From Solanum dulcamara (lineage: Eukaryota; Streptophyta; Magnoliopsida; Solanales; Solanaceae), in the NCBI RefSeq assembly GCF_947179165.1, contig NC_077245.1, positions 3,301,001-3,365,000 on the forward strand: a DNA stretch of 64,000 bases, in the 5' to 3' direction. The notes beneath the pieces are model-generated. The model saw only the letters and a program-made list of their open reading frames with translations. It did no database searches and was not told where the DNA came from. Both the position numbers and the translations under genes were made by a program. Positions within the stretch are counted from its first letter, which is position 1. Each line of letters opens with the position of its first letter. Positions 48,527-59,551 of this stretch are shown in pieces.

Positions 48527-48816
48527 TACTATCTCTGTTCAATATTAGATTCATACTTTCAATTTTATACGATGTTTAAAAAATTATTAATATATTGAAA
48601 GACTTTATCATTTTGCCTTTTGCTTATATCAATGCAAAATAAATAAAGTATAGAAATAGATAGTATTGGAAATTGATTACATTCAAAATGCCATATTAAT
48701 TGTAGGGGTAAAATAATAAAAAATTAATTAATTCTATCTTGTTTTAGTAAGTGATCAAGTAATATGGAACAGACATTTTTATTAAGATATCCATTTAATA
48801 TGAGATGGAGATAGTA
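48527..48816. mobile_element. Stowaway-like MITE within psi-7
   Basis: The left 'tactatctctgttcaatatt' and right 'taatatgagatggagatagta' ends are inverted repeats of the Stowaway type, bounded by TA. Confidence 0.75.
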
Positions 48817-49111
48817 ATCAATTATGATAGGTTAAATTACACTGCGATCAATTTTTTCTTTTTACCATATTAATGTATATACACTAATTTTCAAAATTAA
48901 ATCCCTTTTATTGTACTCCACATAGCATCTTCACCATAATGTTCATAATTAAATTTCCAAACCATTCCTTCATCTTCATCTTCACAGCATCATTTAAATT
49001 ACTACTCTTACTTTTCACCACTTATTATAATTTATAAATCTCTTTAACAGCTGATTTTACTTCAAATTCTCTGATGTGTTTGAGCATTTCGATTCGCCGA
49101 GCAGAAACAAC

Positions 49112-49977
49112 AAGGTTTTGATCAAAAACATTCTTAAACTATATCTCAAACTTAAATTACATCCTTAAAATATCCTTTTTGGCTGAAAACATCCTCCAAG
49201 TATTTGAAAGTTAACAATGTTTATCCTTCTATTAGATATTGTCAAAAAATTAAGAAATCCTACAAAAAATTGTGCAATTCACGACTTCACGTGAACAAAA
49301 AGTTTTCCTGCATAATTCATTAACTGCTATAAAAAAACTCATTAAAAAAAAGAATATTAAAAATCTTAGACACGATTGCTTGTTGAAACAAAAAATATTA
49401 GGAAGGTGTGAGGATAGAAAGGTGTGAGGGTATATGATTTGCTCTTCTTCTTTTTTACCAACAGAAAGAAGTTGGACTTTAATTATTTTCACTTTTTTCA
49501 AAGTCAAATTGTAGTTAGATCAATAATTTTTCGGTGTAATCTAATATTGAGGTGATCAAAATTCTGATTATGTCTCGCATTTGAGTTTTATTCTTCATTA
49601 TTAGAAGTGGAAGTATCCTACAAACACCGCTTCTAGCAGATTCAATTAAAAGGAAACATATTTCAACTGATAATTTTTTTAATATTAAATCACATGAAAA
49701 ATATATTAAAAAAACTTTTAATTAAATTTTTTTGCATAATGCTAAACTCAATTGCCCAAAAAGTTCACAATGTTATTTTTGACGTATCTCAAAATAATAA
49801 ATACGAAGGAGTGACTTAATTTTTGTGGGATCTACTATTTTTTTTGACAAATTCTAGCAGAAGGATAAAAGTTGTTAACTTTTAAATATTTGAAGGATGA
49901 TTTCTGCTAAGAATAATATTTTAAGAATGCAATATAATTTTAGAGTATAGTTTAAGAATGATTTTGACCGAAAACTC
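49112..49977. mobile_element. MULE-like non-autonomous DNA transposon inserted in psi-7 exon 1
   Basis: Inverted ends of about 30 bp: the left 'ggttttgatcaaaaacattc' matches the reverse complement of the right end ('gagttttcggtcaaaatcat'), and both continue 'tcttaaactata'. 'aaacaac' is present on both sides (49105-49111 and 49980-49986), 7 exact bases within what could be a 9-bp Mutator-type target duplication. The paralogous exon in psi-6 is uninterrupted at this point. It encodes no transposase. Confidence 0.75.
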
Positions 49978-50690
49978 GAAAACAACTCAATGGTGACTGT
50001 CTTCCTTATCTCTCGCCAGTTGGGCAAATAAGGCCCAAGCCCAAACATGGCATAATTGTAGCCCAAAATCTCTGAAGCTATGGATTTGGGCCGGTTCGCA
50101 AAATGTCCTTTTACTTTATCATTACATTTCTGTTGTCGAATGTCAAATTATATGAATTGGGTGCACCACATTTATGGAATAGTGGACCTAACACCCACTC
50201 TAGGAATGAAAAACTATCCATCACAATGGTGAAAGTCAAGTACCAGCCTGTAACTTCCAGAACTTTCCACTGCATGTATATTTAATTTTAATTTGCTTGA
50301 ATAAGTACCTTTAATTTATTTTCAAGTGAATATTCGATTACCCATGAACTATATTAAGCTTGTGTTGTCAATTCCTGTATGAAGGTAATATACTTTTAAT
50401 AAAATTTATATATATTTTACTTTTTATATTAAAAATAGGGATTTAATCACACATCCATGAAATATTTTGTAATCTTCAGAACTGTTTACAAATCTAGAAA
50501 CTACAATTAAAAAAGATATGCAAAAACCTCAAATTCTTGTAGACTATAAGTATTTTAGAAAAAGTTATGAAAAATAAAAAGTAGCCGAGAAAACTATTTG
50601 GGCCATGAGTCTAATAAGTCGTAGATTTGGGCCTTTTGGCGAAAGGGAAAAAAACTCTTGATTTGCATAGCAGAGACTTAGAGCCCGTTT

Positions 50691-51073
50691 GGATGGGCTT
50701 TAAGTTGGTCAAAACCAACTTGTATCCCTTTTTTAGTTTTTGGACGTGTTTGCCTAATACTAACTTTAAGTCATAAAGTTCTTAAAGTCAGTCAAAAATT
50801 AAAAGTTATGATTCCTAACTTTTTTTTTTCTAATTGCTTAAAGTCATTTTCTTTGAACATTAAAATTACTTTTATATCCCTTATATTTTAACTAAATTTC
50901 CAAACTACCCTTTTTATTCTTTTAATCCTAAAATTCAAATCATTTTTCTCATTTAATCACTTTTATCCAAACATTCAACTGTTTATTTATAAAAATAACT
51001 TTCAGCACTTCAAAGTTCTAAAAACACTTCATACATAAAAGTTATTTTTTTTAAACCCATCCAAACGAGTTTT
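50691..51073. mobile_element. MITE with 'gcccgtttggatggg' terminal inverted repeats
   Basis: The left 'agcccgtttggatgggcttt' and right 'taaacccatccaaacgagt' ends are mutual reverse complements apart from a few bases. The interior is rich in 'ttaaagtcataaagttc' words. The same family appears at 54210-54620. Non-coding. Confidence 0.75.
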
Positions 51074-51149
51074 TAATCCAGACCATACTTATTCTTAAAA
51101 TGCTAATCACTCAAATCTATTTTTCATTCCTAGAACACACCACAGAAGA

Positions 51150-51665
51150 ATTTTACAAAATATATTTTATAGTGTATGTTATTTGCTGATGATATTATGC
51201 TAATTGACAAAATTGGGCAATAGTGTCAATCGAAAACTTAAAATGGTGAAGAACCATTTTAGGGAGTAAAAGTAAGAGGGATTACATGCACAATGCACTG
51301 TATATTTAGTTAAGAATGAATGATAGATGAAGATGTTACAACACATAAAATTAAAATAGATGCGACGTAAAACGAAGAAGTGCTACTAATTAGTTGTTAT
51401 GTAATAGAAAAGAAAATCTACCAAAGTGAAATGTATGTTCTAATTGTTAGAATAATTATAAGACAAACAATATTAGATGGGAGTAAATATTGGGTCAATA
51501 AAGTACAACACGACCTCAAAATAAGTATCGTAAAAATGCAAATACTAAAATAGATGTGAGGTCATATTAGACTAGGCAAAATTTGAAAAACCAAATTTGT
51601 GAGAAGGTTCAACTAACAGCATGCGTCAGGTATAAAATGAAAGAAGATTGTTTGATCATGTTTTA
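51150..51665 (+). pseudogene. LINE reverse transcriptase remnant
   Basis: From 51176 the plus strand reads 'MLFADDIMLIDKIG', the catalytic FADD core of a non-LTR reverse transcriptase. Near 51535-51665, with stops, it reads 'KMQILK…GHIRLGKI', matching the C-terminal 'KMRMLRWMCGHTRRDKIRN' signature of plant LINEs. Several stops and shifts show it is long dead. The upstream part of the element is missing. Confidence 0.75.
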
Positions 51666-51972
51666 CGCTGACTGTCAGATATACTGATCCATAAATATGA
51701 AATCATAGCGAGTGAACGTTTATTAAAAACAACGAGGTAACCTATAATTACATGAAGTAAAATTATCATGAAGATTAAAAAATCTCTTGGAATCTTTACA
51801 AATTTAGCAAAACATACAATACCAACGAAAAAAAGAGTTATATAAGCGATACATATTTGATGAAAATATAATTTAATCATGTTAGCACTTTAATTTCTTT
51901 TTGTTCTATACTTTAATTTCTAGGAATTGAGGAAAATTTAATGGACATCTCTATTACTTCTTATTTTATTTT

Positions 51973-52525
51973 ATTATTACTCCCTTTGTTCAACAATAGT
52001 TCTCCATTATTGACTTGATACACGAATTAAAAAACAGTAAATGATAGAGGTAATTTTACTAAATCACTCTTATTAAATACAAGTCATCTAAATTCTAAAT
52101 ATTAAAAAATGAATACTTCCTCCGTTCTTATTTCTTTGTCAAATTTTGACTTGGACACACCTATTAAGAAAACAATGATTAGTATAGTGAGTTTACCATT
52201 TTACTCCTATTAATTGATAAAGTTTTAAACATATTTACTAACTATATTTTTCAAAAGCATTAACTCAATATTAATAAATTGAGGGTATAATAGGAAGAAA
52301 AAAACTGTCTTTTCTTGATTTGTCAAAATTGACAAGTAAAAAGAAAAACCAAATTAGGAAATATTTGACAAGTAAATAGGTACGGAGGGAGTAGTATTTA
52401 ATAACAAGGGTAAAATAGATAAATCATAATAAATTATTCATTGATTTTATAAACTGAACAAGTATTGTTGGACGTTCCAAAATAGTATAGTGAACAAGTA
52501 AAGATGGACGGCGAGTTATAATATT
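51973..52525. mobile_element. MITE with a second MITE nested inside
   Basis: The outer element begins 'ttactccctttgttcaacaa' at about 51973 and ends near 52525 with related inverted words ('tgttggacgttcc', 'gaacaagtaaagatggacgg'). The inner element, at about 52114-52396, has clean ends 'tacttcctccgttctta' and 'ggtacggagggagtagta' flanked by TA. The inner one is therefore younger. Confidence 0.65.
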
Positions 52526-53041
52526 GAACCAATATGATTGTCTATATATGGAGTAATATGGTTACAAAAGAATTTATATAATCGATCTAAATTTACTTGT
52601 TATTTTATATTTGAAAAAAAAAATCACCAAGAACATATAAAAGGAATTAAAATGATAAAGACAGGACTAATCGTTAGTACTATTGTCATTTCATGATAAT
52701 GGCTATATATCTTGATTATTATTTTGTGATATGCCAGACCAGATATATCTCAAAACAATTTCCAATCCTTAATTTTTGAGCCTGAAGCTTCTAAACATGG
52801 TCAAAATCATAGTAGTGGAGCCTTAATTTCCCATCACAGAATAATTATACATATTCTCAGTGGAAGGAAATCATTAGACACATCAAATTTGTCACCTAAC
52901 CTTACTTAAAATGATTTAGCAAAATCAACTAAAAGCTTTTACCTTTTTTGGTCAAGACAAAATTGTCACGTACAGAGAAAACTATAACTAATAACTAGGT
53001 CAACTTAATTAATTTTAATTACTCTACATGATCCAAATTAT

Positions 53042-56000
53042 TTAGCACTTGAGAAGAGTCGAATCATTAGAGGATGATCCAGCTTGTCCCAGTTTCCAGC
53101 TTGGTCTTCCTAGTGTAAATTCAAGATCAAGCAATGTATCATTTGAAGATGAGTTATGGGCTGTCTCAATTCCATGCATCTGTATGAATCCAATTACAAA
53201 AAATTAATAAACATAATTATGCTCCATTAATTAATTAACCTAAATATTCCAGTAATTAATTAATTAATGTATAACTTACATTTTTTGAGTAGCTGTGAGG
53301 ATAATTAGCAAATGTCCTTTCTCTATTTGAGTGGCTCCATGCATTTGTCTGATCAGGCATGAATGACGACGGATCCCTGCTAATTTGTTTAAGATAATTA
53401 AGCAAGTTAGTAAGACAAAGAAAAAAGATTAATTTGAAAGGGCATTAGTGTTTTTATTAGTCTCATATATAGAGATTTAGGTGGTAGCAACCAAGATTAT
53501 TGGCTACAATAAAACTAATTGTAAACCTAGTGAACGTGCATTTTTGTCTGGATATGCTAGATATATGGACCATTAAGAAATGTGAAAAGTGAACACCAAT
53601 GAAGACTTAAATGGCATGTTAGAATTAGAAAAAGTTTAGGGCCTTAATTAAAATTCAATAATTATAATGGCCTTAAGAGAATTTAGGTAATACGTTTTAC
53701 TGATTTAGCTAGGGAGACTAATCTTGGTGTGGTGGAATCGATAAGATCCGTCCATGCTTAATTAAAAATTTTGGGCCTTGAAATGATCAAATTCCTAGTA
53801 GAGAATGGTTTTGCCTTTTATATAACTTACGAAGTACAAATTTGAATTTGTCGTGCTAATAGATTTCAAATACGAAAGAATTAGGAGGGTATATATAAGA
53901 TCTAATTAACTGAGAGACTAACACAGTGTTTAAGCTTCCAACAAAAAATTAATTATGATTATTGTTGCCATGGCTGTCCATGAATGCAGTCCACAAAGCC
54001 CATCGAAAAAGAAGATTGAATTAATATAATGGGGAGGCATATAATTATATATTATATGGGGTAAATACAGGATCCTTATCACTATAATTTGGAGATTTGA
54101 GTCAAACGGACTAAAACTTGACTTTTAGAAGCAAAAAGTACACACATTTTGAGATCGGTGCTTAAATTAGCCCCTCTTCCCCAATAAAAACAAGTGTTTA
54201 AGATAAATAGACCCCGTTTGGATGACTTAAAAAAAGTAATTTTTATGTATGAAGTGCTTTTAGAATTTTTAAGTGCTGAAAGTTATTTTTATAAATAAGC
54301 AGTTGAGTGTTTGGATAAAAGTGCTTATGCTGAAAATAAATTGTTGATGTATTTGACAAATGTGAATTTTAGGGCTAAAGAGGGTACTTAAGGAATTAAA
54401 ATAAAATATAAGAGATATAAAAGTAATTTTCATGGTCAAAGAAAATAGCTTTAAACCCTCCAAAAAAAAGTTAGGATTTCTAACTTTTCATTTTTGGGTA
54501 ACTTTAAGAATTTTATGGCTTAAATTTAACATTTTAAGTTGGTAGTCAAACACCACTATAAGCTAAAAAAGAGCTTATAAATTAATTTTACCAACTTATA
54601 AGCTCATCCAAACGAACTCATAATTTCATGATTTAGATGAAAGTTACTTAATATTTGTTTTAAGGGATGTACAAGCATATATGAATGAGAGAAACTTGAA
54701 TTGGGATAGTAATAAATACTCCTACTCCCTCCGGCTATATTAATATTAGTGATCACTTTCCTTTTTTTTGGCATTTTAAGAAATTATAAATAAGAGGATA
54801 GTTTTACTAATTCATCCCTTAAGAATTTTTTTAAAATATTACAAACATAAACACCTTCAAAAATCATTAATTTCAAGGGTAATATGAGAAAAAATTAATT
54901 AATATTTTTTTTTAATTTAGTAAGGTGATCAACTAATATGAGATAACTATTTTTAATATAATGATCAATTAATATGGGACAGAGGGAGTTATGGATTTCG
55001 AGTTCCTAACTTTATAGTACTAGCAAATAAATAGGATTTTCGCACACATTAATTCCACTACTCATTGTACCTAGAAGATCTTATTCTTTACATTCACCAA
55101 GCTCAATGTACATGGAACTATTGAGTATTTAATCACATTTTTTTTAGTTTTGATATCCCTTTAAGAAAACTTCTCACTTCTAAAAATAGTAATTTTATCA
55201 ATATATCTTAATTAATAAATCCCTTGAAAAAGAATTAGTATTTTAGTAATTCTTTGATTATATAAAAATTTGTTTATTTAAATAAGACTAAAATTGGAAG
55301 AACAAAATCAACGTCTGGTTGATTATTTGAAAAGATACTTGAAAACACTACTTATTATAAAATGGACCGTGTAACAAAGAGAGACACCATCATGTACAGA
55401 AATAAACTCCAGGGTCAAGGCATTTTTGTGTGTGCATGTCTGCCTCCTCCTCCAATTGATTATTAATTTATCCACGTGATGTTATTAATTACTTCACATA
55501 GAACTATATAACTATAAATGCCTTAATACAGTTGTCCACAATACGATACATGTTTAAAAATTCGTTAAAGAGGAAATAGCAACAGAAAATTTCTATCGCT
55601 TGATAGACAATTTTTATCGCTAAATTTGTTTAATGATGGATTTATCAAATAAATCTATTACCAACAAGCTATTTAGTGACAAATTAACCACGAATTTCAT
55701 TGTTGATTGATGTAAGCTAGTTTGGTGATTATCTTTTTCATATGCGTACATGTCAGTAACCCATTAATATATATAGCAGTAGCTTGTTTTCCAATTTGCA
55801 ATGATGGAAGATATGAAAATGCTTGCAGCATATATGTAATATTAATTAATTTCAAAGAAAGTCAGAAGATAATAAAATGTAGCTGATGTAGTTGCAGATG
55901 CACTCACCTCATATGAGCCAAATTTTCTGGTATTGTGCTTGGTTGTGATAATGCATCAATCTCCTCACAAGATTTTTCATATTCACCATTATTAATCCCA

Positions 56001-57190
56001 TTGTTTTGGTTCATAAATATATTCTCTCCCTGCCCTTTAACTGCAAAAGAACAAGCAAATAATAAAATGATATGTATATACACTACTAATAAAGAACAAC
56101 AAAATTCGCCCCTAATCCTATTAATTAGCGTCTGATTATCAAAACATTGTATTAGCTACGAAGCAATTAAGCGACAAAGTTCGTCACTGATTCCAACGCT
56201 TTTTTGATTTATGAAAATACAAAATTTCAAAGCTTGCAAACAAAAAGAATAATGGAAGTGAAAAGCATTGGGCTCCCTTTAGGATATGAAAATTCCAAAT
56301 ATATTACCTGTAGCTTTGTCAGTGCTCTTCACTGTTCTATACATCTGCATGAAAACCCACATAAAAATGTTTTAGACGAAAAAGTCTACATTTCTAAGAT
56401 GCCTTTTTGTCCTAACCCTTTTGTACTACAAATTCTCCCAACACTCCCCACCCCACCCAAATATTCACATGGATTTTTGCAGTGTAAAAATACAAAATAT
56501 CCATAGCAATCAAATAGAGAGATCCATTTTTTCTTTTACATTCAAAAAAACAATTGATTAGAAAAAAGTGATGTTACGTACCTGTAAGTGACTCTTCACA
56601 TGAGCTAAGGTTAGATCCTTCACATTCATCAACTCTAGCACGGATTTTGGTGTTGCTCCTATTTCATGGAGGAAAAAAAATTAAAATTAAAATTTAGGTT
56701 CATTGAAATAACAGTTGAGTTGAGGTCGATTATATGAATTTTCACTGTTTGACTTACGTTCGTGTCCACCTAGGAGTTGAACGGCATGAACAAAATGAGC
56801 ATGTAGAGTTGAAGTCCATCTCATTCTAGGAGCTCTAACGCTTCTTTTCACCCCACTAATCAATCTCGAACTTCTCTTGAAATCGCGGCCGTATATTTGT
56901 GGCTGATGATGCTGGTGATGGTTGTGATGATATTGAACGTTTCTGCCTATTGGTACTTGCGCGAACCCTAGACTCAGGGTCGGCTCAAAAGAGGGAATCA
57001 ACGGAAGATTAAACCCTTGTTTGATCTCCGGGTGAAAAAATCCGTTATTTTCGTGGCTCAAATCGCTTCCCCCACTAGCACTGCTACCAGAATCCGTCGT
57101 GCAATTGAACTGATCATTTTTTAAAATGCGCGACGGCAAGCTGATCTGTAAAGAAAGATCAGGGACTGTTGAAACTACTGTGTCCCTCAT
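53042..57190 (-). CDS. KAN4: KANADI-family GARP transcription factor, KAN4/ABERRANT TESTA SHAPE-like
   Basis: Six exons: 57190-56758, 56658-56582, 56344-56308, 56040-55908, 53376-53280 and 53179-53042 (stop). All have GT/AG borders in consistent phase and together give 304 aa. The N-terminus has 'VPDLSLQISLPS' (9-20) and 'DSGSSASGGSDLSHEN' (33-48). A His-rich run lies at 88-96, followed by 'QIYGRDFKRSS' (98-108). The GARP DNA-binding domain (about 119-175) has 'RMRWTSTLHAHFVHAVQLLGG' and 'VKSHLQMYRTVK'. The C-terminus has 'LDLEFTLGRPSW' and ends 'LLKC'. 'QIYGRDFKRSS' and the final 'LLKC' point to the KAN4 branch. It is a nuclear factor of organ polarity; in Arabidopsis KAN4 acts in ovule integument growth. 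Intron 4 is about 2.5 kb and holds MITEs. Confidence 0.9.
54210..54620. mobile_element. MITE in KANADI intron 4
   Basis: The left end 'accccgtttggatgactta' and right end 'agctcatccaaacgaactca' form inverted repeats of the same family as 50691-51073. The interior has 'gaagtgcttttagaattttt' wording typical of that family. Confidence 0.75.
54718..54992. mobile_element. Stowaway-like MITE in KANADI intron 4
   Basis: The left 'ctactccctccggctatatt' and right 'aatatgggacagagggagtt' ends are Stowaway-type inverted repeats. It lies fully within the intron, so it need not disturb the protein. Confidence 0.75.
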
Positions 57191-57734
57191 ATCTGTTTTG
57201 AACTGAAAAAAAGAAGAAGAAAAAACTCAAAAAGGGTTTCTTGAAAAGAGAGAAAATGAAGCTTAAAAGGATTGTGTTGTGATTATCTCATGAGTGCCTT
57301 ATGATTTGCATGTAGTCATGTGTATAAAAAGAGAGGGGAGGGAGGGTTCAGAATAGGCTTTTTGGTAAAGAAAAAGGTATATAGGGAGTTATAAAGATTT
57401 TGATAAAAGAACATAAAAGTAGAAATGTTCAGATGGTCGAGGAGAAGAATAGTGTAATCTCTAGTCAACAACATAAACTAATTAAGAGATTTAAATATCT
57501 TGGGAGTTTGAATCTGAATAAAGCAAAGGAATTGCTGTAAAAAGATTTGGGTAAAAAGGGAACTGTATTTAAGGATCAAATTGCACTTTAATTTCCGATG
57601 TGAGATTTAAGTATTTGTTTGGACTATGGGAACAAAGAATTAAGTGGTGGGGGGCCGGGGGCGAATGTAGCCTTTTGGCTACGTGACAGAATTTTGGATT
57701 TTAATTTCTTAAAATAAAATAGTATTTTGGATTG

Positions 57735-57965
57735 GACGAAAAAAAATAGCTTTTAAGTTAAAAAATAAAAAGTCAAATTAAAATGATTTTTAAGTCAAAA
57801 AATAAAAAGTAAGGAGAGTCTTACTTTTAATTTTTAACTTTTTTAAAGTCATTTTAAACGTATTTTATTTTTAACTTTGTCAAACACTTTCAAAACTAAA
57901 AATGACTTAAAAGTATATTTGACCAACTTTTAAATCAATCTACACATGTTCTTAGTCTATAGCTC
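57735..57965. repeat. Degenerate inverted-repeat sequence
   Basis: 'agcttttaagttaaaaaata' on the left pairs loosely with 'gaccaacttttaaatcaatc' on the right, and the middle repeats 'aaaaaataaaaagt' twice. It resembles a decayed member of the 'cccgtttggatg' MITE family without its outer ends. Confidence 0.45.
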
Positions 57966-59267
57966 TTCTACGGACTACAATTGCACAATTAGGTTATATT
58001 AAAATCTTAATACATATAAGTAAATTTTGACTCATAATTTTAATAATAAATGAGCTCGATATTAAAAATCTTAAAAGTTGAATTCATTAAATTTAAATTT
58101 TGAATTGGGAAAATGGTGTGCTGTAAAAAGAGGTACATAGATAGGAGTAATGGGTGTGTTCTTTGGAGGGAATGGTTGGAATTCGAGAAAACAAATTAGT
58201 ACTGTTCAATGGAATATTGGGAAAGGAATTGCTCTCTCTCATATACACACATTCTCTTGTTCTCTCTTCAGTGTCCATAGATTGTGACCTACTATTATAA
58301 TTCTCTTTTTTTTTTTCTCTCTCCTGTTTTTATTTTTGGTGTTTTTAGGTTATTTCCTGAATTTAGTATATTCCACCAATAATTTTGTGAATGAGATTTG
58401 AGTGACTCTCACAGGCCAAAATATCCATTTGCCTCTCAATAATTTTAATTTCTATCATTTGGGGAAAAATAAACTGATTCATGTTGATTCATGCTTTTGA
58501 CAGACTTCTTGACTCCATTACTATTCACTCTGAGTCGACTATTGATCTGTCGCCCGAGCCCATTTTTCTTTCGTAGAGCAGGGCACAACTCGCTGTTATA
58601 AAAAATTGAAAGATTCAATCCAGGGAGATCTTCTACGTCCTGGGTCTTTCCGTTCGATCATCTGGTGCCGAAAACGAAGAAGGCCACTAGAAATTATTTG
58701 CGAGAAGGTCTTCTAGCACAGGCTGTCCGATGCATGGCCGATGAGGGAGGCTCATGTCTTGTAATTTTGTATAATTATAAAAATTTTGAAATTTGTAGTC
58801 CGATAACATTTTTGTAATTATAAAAATTTCTCATTAAAGTTAAAATATGAAATTATTTAAGTCATTTTCAATTTTGGGGAGAGGTTTCTTTGAAACTGAC
58901 GATAAAAATGAGAAATAGAGCTACATAAACTAAAACTAAGGGAGAGTATCCATTCGAATATTCTTCTTTTTTCTTACTCATAAAAATCATTTTAAATACG
59001 TTGTCTGTTTGTGTAATATTTTTTCCCTTTCTCTGTAAATTCTACAAATGAGTTTTTTTTTTTATGTTCATAGATTTTTTTTCGACTATTTTTTTTTTAT
59101 ATAGCCATAATGGAAAACAGAAAATCAAAGGGGAACAGAAAATCATGATTATTAATCAGGCAAGAATTTCAAGTTGACGCAGTAAAATATTAATCCCACA
59201 AATCCATAAATTCCACACTATTATATAGTCCATGCACAGAGCCAGGTTAAAATGGGAGTCTTTAGTT

Positions 59268-59551
59268 CTCCCTTCGTCTCAAATTAATTATTTTTTTTTA
59301 CGAACCTTTAAAAAAATATTTAATTATTTATTTTTATTTATGTCTTAAAATATAATTTTCTCTTTAAAAAATATTTTCTCTATTCATGTGTCATCACCTC
59401 ATAATTGACGTGTTTGTATTTTTCAAAAACAATTATTACTATGAGTAAAATTGAAAAAGAAAATTAATTTTGTTTTGAACTTTTAAAATGACAAAAAAAT
59501 TGAAATATCTATTTTTAGAAATCAGGAAAGATAATTTGAGATAGGGAAAGT
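59268..59551. mobile_element. Stowaway-like MITE upstream of KANADI
   Basis: The left end 'ctcccttcgtctcaaattaa' and right end 'ataatttgagatagggaaag' are inverted repeats. Non-coding. Confidence 0.7.

Larger units (their letters stand above)
47385..50105 (-). pseudogene. CYP82-like cytochrome P450 pseudogene (psi-7), fragmented
   Basis: Exon 2 (47987-47385) is open but lacks seven to eight codons after ExxR ('RLYHELTEDC' where psi-6 has 'RLYPTPPLLLPHESIKDC'), and its haem loop reads '[10 protein letters not shown]'. The end of exon 1 survives at about 48430-48361 with its donor. The preceding part is missing and a Stowaway-like MITE occupies 48527-48816. More exon 1 appears at about 49111-48912, is broken by an 866-bp MULE-like insertion (49112-49977), and continues at 49978-50105 ('GYNYAMFGLGPYLP…'). 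The N-terminal quarter is gone. Closest relative here is psi-6. Confidence 0.9.
50106..53041. other. Intergenic between psi-7 and the KANADI gene
   Basis: No gene. Contents are a 'cccgtttggatg' MITE (50691-51073), a LINE reverse-transcriptase fragment (about 51150-51665) and nested MITEs (51973-52525). The last 500 bp lie beyond the 3' end of the KANADI gene. Confidence 0.6.
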
